NCBI GenBank assembly: GCA_963621965.1
Contig: CAVFGN010000048.1
Span: forward strand, 1 to 10,327
Direction: 5' to 3'
DNA: 10,327 bases
DNA from: JAEELC01 sp963621965
Lineage (GTDB): Bacteria; Bacillota_I; Bacilli_A; Acholeplasmatales; Anaeroplasmataceae
The position numbers and the translations under genes are program-made. Positions 5,962 through 10,327 of the stretch are shown here, in pieces. A model generated the notes under the pieces. It worked only from the letters and a program-made list of their open reading frames with translations, had not been told where the DNA came from and did not search any database. The stretch's first letter is position 1. Every line of letters starts with the position of its first letter.

Positions 5962-6156
5962 TTAATCATTAAAAATTTTTATCATCCCTAAATCATTGAT
6001 TTCTTCGCAATTAAATGCATATTCAAAATCCTTTAAAGTAAAAACTTTATCAGCAAATTCTTTTATTTTTGGATTTGCTGTTTGCTCATAAAATTCAGCA
6101 ACAAAATCTTCTTCATTTAAAAGAGGATTGTCTGGAACATAATAATAAATCATCAT
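5962..6156 (-). CDS. Small acidic phage protein ('VFTLKDFEYAFN' family)
   Basis: This 64-residue acidic protein starts MMIYYYVPDNPLLNEEDF; the second ATG (6151-6153) is an equally good start and leaves the rest unchanged. The C-terminal half, KVFTLKDFEYAFNCEEIND (residues 37-55), resembles a short motif I recall from several gut-phage hypothetical proteins (a strand, then a helix, then a strand ending 'MIKIFND'). Function is unknown. It lies 1 base after the stop of the next upstream gene and 26 bases before the next downstream start. Confidence 0.75.
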   Translation of the reverse strand: MMIYYYVPDNPLLNEEDFVAEFYEQTANPKIKEFADKVFTLKDFEYAFNCEEINDLGMIKIFND

Positions 6157-6157
6157 T

Positions 6158-6487
6158 TTAATCTATCTCTAAAATTTGTGTTATATTTTGACTACAATGT
6201 TCTTTTATATATTGGATTAAACTTTCTTTATCTATAGCATAATATTCACAAATATCGCCATATTCAAGTTTAACCCAAAATTTCTTTAATTTATCTATAA
6301 AATTAAAACACCAACCCATCAAAGGTATTGCATATTTATAATAAGAATTAGTATTGATTTGTGTTGTGATCCATAATTTTTCATCATCAGTATAATATTC
6401 TAATGATTTGTTGTATAAAATATATGCTTTACAATCTTTTAAATCATCTAATTTTAATTTACTGTCTTGATTAAATTTATAAATCAT
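6158..6487 (-). CDS. Hypothetical phage protein ('GWCF..WVKLEYG' motif)
   Basis: The 109-residue protein has MGWCFNFIDKLKKFWVKLEY (residues 57-76), then GDICEYYAIDKESLIQYI (77-94). The 'W.K..YG...EYYA..K' pattern is one I associate with phage hypothetical proteins, without a name or function. An aromatic, probably beta-rich fold is likely. The start overlaps the preceding gene's TGA as ATGA (6484-6487). A GGAGAG stretch sits 8 bases upstream of the ATG, but it is also coding sequence for the preceding protein, so it may not be a dedicated ribosome binding site. Confidence 0.75.
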   Translation of the reverse strand: MIYKFNQDSKLKLDDLKDCKAYILYNKSLEYYTDDEKLWITTQINTNSYYKYAIPLMGWCFNFIDKLKKFWVKLEYGDICEYYAIDKESLIQYIKEHCSQNITQILEID

Positions 6488-6717
6488 TCTTCATTCTCTC
6501 CATCTTTTTCATTAGAAATGCCCAACCATTCTTTGATTTGATCGAATTCAAACCACATAAGATCATTTAATTGAGTTTCATTAATACCATCTGGATACAT
6601 ATCGTCCAAAATGTATTCAAGTTCATCAAGTTGATCATAACTTAATTCTTTAACATTTTCTGCCGCTCCACTCCAGAAGTCAAAATTTCTCAATTCTTTG
6701 TCAGATATTATTATCAT
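6484..6717 (-). CDS. Conserved small acidic protein ('NFDFWSGA' family)
   Basis: The 77-residue acidic protein carries a striking, well-kept signature: NFDFWSGA (residues 11-18), LSYDQLDELEYILDDMYPDG (25-44), then ETQLNDLMWFEFDQIKEWLG (47-66). I recall close relatives as hypothetical proteins of gut phages and Bacteroidota mobile elements; function is unknown. The density of invariant-looking Trp, Phe and Asp suggests a protein-binding module. It overlaps both neighbours by 4 bases (TGA at 6484-6486 with the next ATG; its own ATG at 6715-6717 with the upstream TGA). Confidence 0.85.
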   Translation of the reverse strand: MIIISDKELRNFDFWSGAAENVKELSYDQLDELEYILDDMYPDGINETQLNDLMWFEFDQIKEWLGISNEKDGENEE

Positions 6718-7121
6718 ATTTTTTCTTCTAATTCCTCAAAATTCATACCTATATTTCTCAACGTTTCTTCAAAACCAAACCAAGCAAGAAGATTTTGATT
6801 TGTTCTTCCTCTACCCAATGGATCTTCTTCGTCCCAATTTTTAAATAGTTCTTTTAAATTATAAATTCCAGTTCCAAACATTATTTCATGCAACAAATTA
6901 TCAATCTCTTTTTGATATTTTTGATAAAATTCAACGCAATCGTCTGTATAAATTAGAAAGCAAACACAACCAGTCTGACAACCATGATATAAAACATCTG
7001 TGAAAATTTGTGTTTTATTGTCATATTTATTCCATTCGTCTAAAACATAATTTATGCAACATTTTTCTAATTTACTTGCTGATTTTTTTAGTTGTTTTAG
7101 ATTTTTAATATTTAACTTCAT
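6714..7121 (-). CDS. Conserved phage protein (DUF7222-like)
   Basis: The 135-residue product shows the pattern I recall for DUF7222: TDVLYHGCQTGCVCFLIYTD (residues 41-60), FYQKYQKEIDNLL (65-77), then NQNLLAWFGFEET (108-120). It has six Cys, three of them in CQTGCVC (48-54), but no classic zinc ligand pairing. The family has no known activity. This is the first gene after the 106-bp gap, so it may head a separate transcript. Its ATG has a leader of only A and T (AAAAAAATAATT), typical of starts in Bacteroidota and unlike the Shine-Dalgarno type. Confidence 0.82.
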   Translation of the reverse strand: MKLNIKNLKQLKKSASKLEKCCINYVLDEWNKYDNKTQIFTDVLYHGCQTGCVCFLIYTDDCVEFYQKYQKEIDNLLHEIMFGTGIYNLKELFKNWDEEDPLGRGRTNQNLLAWFGFEETLRNIGMNFEELEEKI

Positions 7122-7227
7122 AATTATTTTTTTATTTTATCAATTTTATTTGCAAAATGTACAAAAATTTTAATATTATAATTATTATTTAAATAAATAT
7201 AGTCGAACTGTAGTTTATTCGTAAATA
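7122..7227 (-). other. Largest readable intergenic gap, possible promoter region
   Basis: These 106 bases contain no ATG-started frame on the minus strand and almost only A and T. On the minus strand TACATTTTG (7153-7161) is close to the Bacteroidota -7 element TAnnTTTG but has three rather than two bases between the parts, and I find no TTTG at the right distance upstream. No terminator-like hairpin follows the stop at 7228. A promoter for the 7121-114 run is plausible but not shown. Confidence 0.3.
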
Positions 7228-7635
7228 TTAAAGTAATTTACAACAAGGTTCACCATCTAACCATTGCCATTCTTCTCTATTTGCTAAACGGTCGTTTGTT
7301 ATATCTACACCATCAGAAAATGCTACAGTAAATTTATTATCACTTTCTATATTAAGGAAAACTTCTGTAGGTAGATAATAATGTCCTGATAAGGTAAGAT
7401 TTTTAATATACGGACCGTGTTCTTTTTGTGCCTGAAGAAATTCTTCCACACAATTATATGGTCGATATTTTTGTTTAGGTTTTATTCTGTAAGTAAAATT
7501 GTCCCAGTTCCAATTTGGTGATTTAGCATCTCTCCAACATGTAGATCCATTGTTATAGGTTATATATTCTATATCTTCACCATTTGCATACGCTTGCATT
7601 ACTGTAATAAATTGTTTAGTTTCTTCTTTGGTCAT
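7228..7635 (-). CDS. Conserved phage protein ('WNWDNFTYRIKP' family)
   Basis: The 135-residue protein has the layout of a common phage hypothetical family: VMQAYANGEDIEY (residues 12-24), SPNWNWDNFTYRIKP (39-53), RPYNCVEEFLQAQKEHG (58-74), then a beta-rich half ending in EEWQWLDGEPCCKLL. The N-terminal module resembles small domains that cover exposed targets, but no role is known. A GTG at 7642-7644 would add three residues (V-N-I); I prefer the ATG at 7633-7635 because it gives the usual MTKEE start. The start overlaps the Cys-rich gene by 20 bases. Confidence 0.82.
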   Translation of the reverse strand: MTKEETKQFITVMQAYANGEDIEYITYNNGSTCWRDAKSPNWNWDNFTYRIKPKQKYRPYNCVEEFLQAQKEHGPYIKNLTLSGHYYLPTEVFLNIESDNKFTVAFSDGVDITNDRLANREEWQWLDGEPCCKLL

Positions 7636-7762
7636 AATATTCACAAATTACAGTTTCACAACTTAAATTAGGTTTAAATACCCAATCATTCTTAACACAA
7701 TAAGCATCTATATCCCTTTTGTGAAGGAATAATAGATGCTTACAAGTTTTACAATTATTCAT
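7616..7762 (-). CDS. Cys-rich mini-protein, possible zinc binder
   Basis: Started at the ATG 7760-7762, the protein has 48 residues beginning MNNCKTCKHLLFLHKRD. Cys4, Cys7, Cys22, Cys35 and Cys40 with His9 and His14 form a CxxC...C...C....C pattern that could hold a zinc ion. Small 'CKTCKH...C.....C' proteins are common in phages and have no fixed function. A longer in-frame start at 7804 would extend 14 residues into the upstream gene; the internal ATG is preferred because it puts the CxxC near the N-terminus and gives an 8-base overlap like the other junctions. Confidence 0.72.
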   Translation of the reverse strand: MNNCKTCKHLLFLHKRDIDAYCVKNDWVFKPNLSCETVICEYYDQRRN

Positions 7763-8069
7763 GATATTTACTTTTTGTAGTATAATAAGTAAATAATTCT
7801 TCAATTTCCATTACATTTTCAGTACCATCTTGGTCTTTAGTAAGAACATAATAATCACTATTATCATTCTTTTTTATATCTTCTACAGTCAAAAAAGAAC
7901 ATCTAGATTCAAATGGATTATTGACACATTCTTTAGAATAAAAGACAGTACCTATTGGTGTATTTCTTACTTTATGTATATAATAATAATGATATATTAC
8001 TTTTAATGCAAGTAATATAATTAACACCATAAATGTATAAAGTGTAAAGGCTAAAAAAATTGCTAACAT
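7755..8069 (-). CDS. Membrane-anchored small beta-domain protein
   Basis: From the ATG at 8067-8069 this is a 104-residue protein. Residues 2-24 form a membrane helix (LAIFLAFTLYTFMVLIILLA). After a basic linker comes IGTVFYSKECVNNPFESRC (39-57), then FLTVEDIKK (59-67), YYVLTKDQDG (73-82) and MEIEELFTYY (87-96). The 'G.VF...NPFE...V.. ..YV....G...E..F..Y' layout matches a small beta-barrel type seen in phage membrane peptides, and the protein at 4901-5140 has the same architecture. It probably sits in the host inner membrane with the domain in the cytoplasm. The frame stays open upstream into the N gap, but the membrane start at 8069 is a natural start. Confidence 0.72.
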   Translation of the reverse strand: MLAIFLAFTLYTFMVLIILLALKVIYHYYYIHKVRNTPIGTVFYSKECVNNPFESRCSFLTVEDIKKNDNSDYYVLTKDQDGTENVMEIEELFTYYTTKSKYHE

Positions 8070-8071
8070 AA

Positions 8072-8098
8072 TTATTTTAAATATTGTTTGTAAATACC
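8072..8098 (-). CDS. C-terminal tail of a gene cut by the N gap
   Basis: A TAA at 8072-8074 closes a frame that runs back into the N gap with the last residues GIYKQYLK. It stops 2 bases before the next start, as real genes here do. If the gap is truly 230 bases, this tail is in frame with the fragment at 8329-8563 and both form one protein of about 163 residues. If the gap size is only an estimate, the tail may belong to another gene. Confidence 0.45.
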   Translation of the reverse strand, partial: GIYKQYLK

Positions 8099-8328
8099 NN
8101 NNNNNNNNNNNNNNNNNNNNNNNNNNNNNNNNNNNNNNNNNNNNNNNNNNNNNNNNNNNNNNNNNNNNNNNNNNNNNNNNNNNNNNNNNNNNNNNNNNNN
8201 NNNNNNNNNNNNNNNNNNNNNNNNNNNNNNNNNNNNNNNNNNNNNNNNNNNNNNNNNNNNNNNNNNNNNNNNNNNNNNNNNNNNNNNNNNNNNNNNNNNN
8301 NNNNNNNNNNNNNNNNNNNNNNNNNNNN
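8099..8328. other. Assembly gap of 230 N
   Basis: All bases are unknown. The odd length suggests an estimated scaffold gap or masked low-quality sequence. By the gene density around it, it should hold coding sequence, either the middle of one gene or the ends of two. Confidence 0.99.
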
Positions 8329-8563
8329 CCCATTCTGTTTTAACAACAAAGACAACAACATGCCATTTAATAAGGGCTTTTGCCTTATACATAAATGTAC
8401 CAGACATTTCATTTATCATTAAAGCGTCAGCTATTTTATTATAATAATAATCTGCCTCTTTTAAAACTTCGTTACATTCATCAAGAAATTCCTCATTATT
8501 ACATTCTAATTCAATGCAATGTCCATAAATAGGATAATCTAAATATCTTTTATATTCTAACAT
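8329..8563 (-). CDS. Hypothetical phage protein, 3' end lost in the N gap
   Basis: The first 78 residues are readable from the ATG at 8561-8563. They include YPIYGHCIELECNNEEF (residues 10-26), a helix with LDECNEVLKEADYYYNKIAD (27-46), then MYKAKALIKWHVVVFVVKTEW (58-78), which looks like a strand-turn-strand region rather than a membrane helix. I recognise no family. The leader is A/T-only. The gene begins 3 bases after the phosphoesterase stop and is therefore co-transcribed with it. It may continue to the TAA at 8072 if the gap size is exact. Confidence 0.7.
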
Positions 8564-8566
8564 TTT

Positions 8567-9205
8567 TTATTTTATTTTACAATAATTTTGTTTTAATAAA
8601 TCAAATTTTTCTTCCAGTTCATAATAACTAATTGGTCGATAATTATTTTGATCTACTCCAACATCATATTGATTTATTTTTAGCCAAGGTCTAACATCGT
8701 TATCTGCCATATTATGACAAAGACCATCACTATGCGTATGTATATGACCAAATACTTGATAATTTCCATTAAACGTTAAACAAGGATAATGTTGTGCAAA
8801 TATTTCTATATCAACGCCAATTTTAATCATCATTATATCAACAACAACAAGCTTAACATCTTTGACAGTTACATCAGAGATATCAAACCTATTGCCATCA
8901 ATGTCATATACACCTAATAAAATTCTATCATGATTACCTCTTGTAAGATAAATTGTGCCATTTAATCGCTTGATATATTTCCAATAGTATTTTATGTCTT
9001 CTTTATGTGGCAACATAAAATCTCCGCAATGAATTACAACTCCATCTTCAGGAACAGTTGCATTCCAATTATTAATAAGACCTTCATTCATTGATTTTCT
9101 ATCTTCAAATGGTCTGTTACAATATCTTGCAATGTTATAATGATCAAAATGTGTATCAGAGGTAAAAAATAGATTGTCTTTTCTATCTAATTTTAGTGTG
9201 TACAT
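8567..9205 (-). CDS. Calcineurin-like metallophosphoesterase
   Basis: All metal ligands of the class are present in order: FTSDTHFDH (residues 14-22, with D17 and H19), HCGDF (59-63, with D62), GNHD (90-93), QHYP (138-141) and FGHIHTH (152-158), followed by YDVGVDQNNYRPIS (180-193), a typical end of phage enzymes of this type. It should be an active two-metal phosphohydrolase, likely a phosphodiesterase; substrate unknown. At 212 residues it is of usual length. It differs from the PPP-type enzyme at 1172-1954 (SDTHFDH start against GDIHGR, GHIHTH against GHT), so the two are not recent duplicates. It overlaps the upstream gene by 13 bases. Confidence 0.93.
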   Translation of the reverse strand: MYTLKLDRKDNLFFTSDTHFDHYNIARYCNRPFEDRKSMNEGLINNWNATVPEDGVVIHCGDFMLPHKEDIKYYWKYIKRLNGTIYLTRGNHDRILLGVYDIDGNRFDISDVTVKDVKLVVVDIMMIKIGVDIEIFAQHYPCLTFNGNYQVFGHIHTHSDGLCHNMADNDVRPWLKINQYDVGVDQNNYRPISYYELEEKFDLLKQNYCKIK

Positions 9206-9699
9206 TGTTGATTATATAAATATTTCTCATAATCATAAACTTTTGTAGCAGGTATTATTTTAACTTTTGAAACTCCAGTTTCATATACTATATTTCCATT
9301 TTCTTTTTGGATTTCATAATATAAGTCGTCTATTGCATAAACTATTCCCGTTAAAGTACCAATATAATTTCCGTTATTAACTTCAACAGTATGTCCAATC
9401 TTCTTTAGTTCATCTTTCCATATATTTTTAGATAAATGAGTACCAAAAAGATCATCAATGTTTTCTTTTGATAAATAACATCCGAAATCTGCATCAAATG
9501 CAGAAGTAAACCCTTTATATTGTTCACTAAGTTGTTGTCTTTCTTTTTCAAATATATCTTCAATTTCCTTCGTTAATTCATCGCTAGAAATATCATTTTC
9601 ACAGGAGTTAATAAACATAAGTTTATCCATATATTCCGAATATTTGTCAGACCATTTTCTTTGTTCCTTCTTATATTCTTCAAATGGTAAAATTTTCAT
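9193..9699 (-). CDS. Two-part phage protein with C-terminal beta domain
   Basis: From the ATG at 9697-9699 the product is 168 residues. Residues 1-62 are charged and helical (PFEEYKKEQRKWSDKYSEYM and EIEDIFEKERQQLSEQY) and may form a coiled coil. A middle segment (63-95) contains ENIDDLFGTHLSK. A beta-rich part, IGHTVEVNNGNYIGTLTGIV (101-120) and YYEIQKENG (127-135), looks like a KOW or SH3-like barrel. A TTG at 9732 would add 11 residues, but the AGAGGA six bases before the ATG settles the start. I recognise no family. It overlaps the phosphoesterase start by 13 bases. Confidence 0.78.
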   Translation of the reverse strand: MKILPFEEYKKEQRKWSDKYSEYMDKLMFINSCENDISSDELTKEIEDIFEKERQQLSEQYKGFTSAFDADFGCYLSKENIDDLFGTHLSKNIWKDELKKIGHTVEVNNGNYIGTLTGIVYAIDDLYYEIQKENGNIVYETGVSKVKIIPATKVYDYEKYLYNQQCTH

Positions 9700-9705
9700 A
9701 TTAGT

Positions 9706-9711
9706 TCCTCT
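9706..9711 (-). promoter_or_regulatory. Shine-Dalgarno-like site AGAGGA
   Basis: On the minus strand AGAGGA ends 6 bases before the ATG at 9697-9699. It is the only clear ribosome binding site outside coding sequence in the window. An A/T-only inverted repeat (9711-9728, 7-bp stem TATTATT/AATAATA, 4-base loop) lies directly upstream of it. Confidence 0.6.
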
Positions 9712-9737
9712 ATTATTGATTAATAATAACAAACAAC

Positions 9738-10061
9738 TTAATACTTTAATTTTAATTCTTCAATTAGAATATCAACAAGAATATCAATATTTTGCATTAT
9801 TTGAAAATGAATATCAATCTTTTCCATTGTATCTTTTTCTGTATTATAAGGCCAAGGAGCAATTAAAAATTCATATTCACATCTAGACCAAAACTGATAT
9901 TGTGATGCACAAATAACCCATTCTTTAAAAGTCGCTTTATCAATAACTTTCTTTTTAAGGTATTTATCTGCCTTCCAATGCCTTACAAAGTAAGGAATTA
10001 CATTATAAGATTCAACTTTTTTAGAGTTAAAATTATACTCTAATACATTAAAAGTTTTCAT
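9738..10061 (-). CDS. Conserved phage protein ('YQFWSRCEYEFLI' family)
   Basis: The 107-residue protein has a strong signature that I recall from many phage hypothetical proteins: FNVLEYNFNSKKVESYNVIP (residues 4-23), YQFWSRCEYEFLIAPWP (55-71), then EKIDIHFQIMQNIDILVDIL (80-99). The invariant-looking Trp-Ser-Arg-Cys-Glu-Tyr-Glu block suggests a functional site, perhaps a binding surface, but no activity is known. Its ATG shares four bases with the TGA of the 52-residue gene (10058-10061), and 38 bases separate its stop from the next start, space occupied by an inverted repeat and the ribosome binding site. Confidence 0.85.
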   Translation of the reverse strand: MKTFNVLEYNFNSKKVESYNVIPYFVRHWKADKYLKKKVIDKATFKEWVICASQYQFWSRCEYEFLIAPWPYNTEKDTMEKIDIHFQIMQNIDILVDILIEELKLKY

Positions 10062-10216
10062 AATTTATTTTTTTTAAATTTCAGTGCTTCTAATATCATT
10101 CGTATTAAATCAGTTAGACAATCTAAAGCTGTACTTTTAACGGCAATATATTCTTCACCACCTGGTGTACCATCTGGCACAAAAACTTTTCCAAGATATA
10201 CTAATTCGTCCGACAT
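10058..10216 (-). CDS. Hypothetical 52-residue protein
   Basis: Reading the minus strand from the ATG at 10214-10216 gives 52 residues: MSDELVYLGKVFVPDGTPGG (1-20), then EEYIAVKSTALDCLTDLIRM and a Lys-rich end (ILEALKFKKNKL). A beta hairpin with a Gly-rich turn followed by one amphipathic helix is suggested. The TGA overlaps the next gene's ATG (ATGA, 10058-10061) and its start overlaps the upstream gene's end by 16 bases, so it fits the packing. I recognise no family; the turn 'PDGTPGGEEY' may help a search. Confidence 0.75.
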   Translation of the reverse strand: MSDELVYLGKVFVPDGTPGGEEYIAVKSTALDCLTDLIRMILEALKFKKNKL

Positions 10217-10327
10217 AATTCTAACGCTTTAAGTATGGCAGCATTCAACGCTTCCTCACGAGTAGGAGCGATTTTTGAAATATACTTGTCCTCTAAACGC
10301 CTCTCTCTCTGCATCACGAAACAGCGA
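10201..10327 (-). CDS. 3' end of a gene entering from the window edge
   Basis: A frame open from the window edge ends in TAG at 10201-10203. The last residues include MQRERRLEDKYISKIAPTRE and EALNAAILKALELCRTN. An internal ATG (10312-10314) would give 37 residues, but the frame continues upstream, so the true start is probably outside. The 'TREEALNAAILKALEL' end resembles the C-terminal helix of several phage hypothetical proteins. Bases 10221-10327 are about 45% G+C by count (48 of 107), clearly above the rest of the window. Confidence 0.65.
   Translation of the reverse strand, partial: RCFVMQRERRLEDKYISKIAPTREEALNAAILKALELCRTN

Noticed and set aside
7763..7804. Longer start for the Cys-rich mini-protein
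   Set aside because: The extra 14 residues overlap the upstream membrane gene and do not look conserved; the ATG at 7760-7762 places CxxC at the usual position.
8084..8422. Plus- and minus-strand frames running through the N gap in other frames
   Set aside because: They exist only because N codons contain no stops; the readable parts have no support.
9644..9886. 80-residue plus-strand frame
   Set aside because: It spans the antisense of two good minus-strand genes and their junction, and has no recognisable features.

Overview
This window is a densely packed, strongly AT-rich stretch (about a quarter G+C by eye) in which every supportable gene lies on the minus strand. Read from right to left it is a train of about 26 small reading frames. 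Most are separated by 0-5 bases or share ATGA/TAATG junctions. I see no tRNA, rRNA, CRISPR array, insertion sequence, integrase, or structural or replication gene. The gene families and the packing point to an accessory region of a large tailed dsDNA phage, probably a metagenome assembly because a 230-base N gap interrupts it. Nearly all starts lack a Shine-Dalgarno sequence and have A/T-only leaders, which fits a Bacteroidota host, but no gene here fixes the host. TAA, TGA and TAG all act as stops, so the standard bacterial code fits.

Layout in transcription order (right to left). At 10327-9193 there is the tail of a gene cut by the window edge, a 52-residue protein, a conserved tryptophan-rich phage protein and a two-part protein with a possible small C-terminal beta domain; the last has the clearest ribosome binding site. 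At 9205-7228 there is a calcineurin-like phosphoesterase, a protein cut by the N gap, a membrane-anchored small beta-domain protein, a Cys-rich mini-protein and a 'YRIKP' family protein. A 106-bp gap (7122-7227) is the largest readable non-coding stretch. At 7121-4129 there is a run of small conserved hypothetical phage proteins, including DUF7222-like, 'FWSGA' and 'PDGT/HRH' families, a second membrane-anchored beta-domain protein, a 45-residue lipoprotein-like peptide and a DUF2085-type membrane protein. At 4124-1172 there is an Api92-like (DUF1281-type) protein, a degenerate cyclic-phosphate-processing receiver domain, a conserved Trp-rich protein, a glycosyltransferase-like protein and a PPP-type phosphoesterase, nearly all translationally coupled. 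At 1169-114 there is a coiled-coil protein, a 37-residue peptide and an acidic protein with an N-terminal ubiquitin-like fold. The run ends in a strong 13-bp terminator hairpin at 76-106, beyond which a new minus-strand gene appears to begin.

The most informative cluster is 1172-3558. Two overlap-coupled enzymes (glycosyltransferase-like and PPP phosphatase) sit two genes from an apparently inactive receiver domain of a family predicted to handle cyclic-phosphate ends. A second, unrelated phosphoesterase lies at 8567-9205. This suggests phosphate or nucleotide-end chemistry, but the link is inference. Five small or partial frames (1-39, 775-888, 4404-4541, 10058-10216, 10201-10327) were found by reading the minus strand directly.
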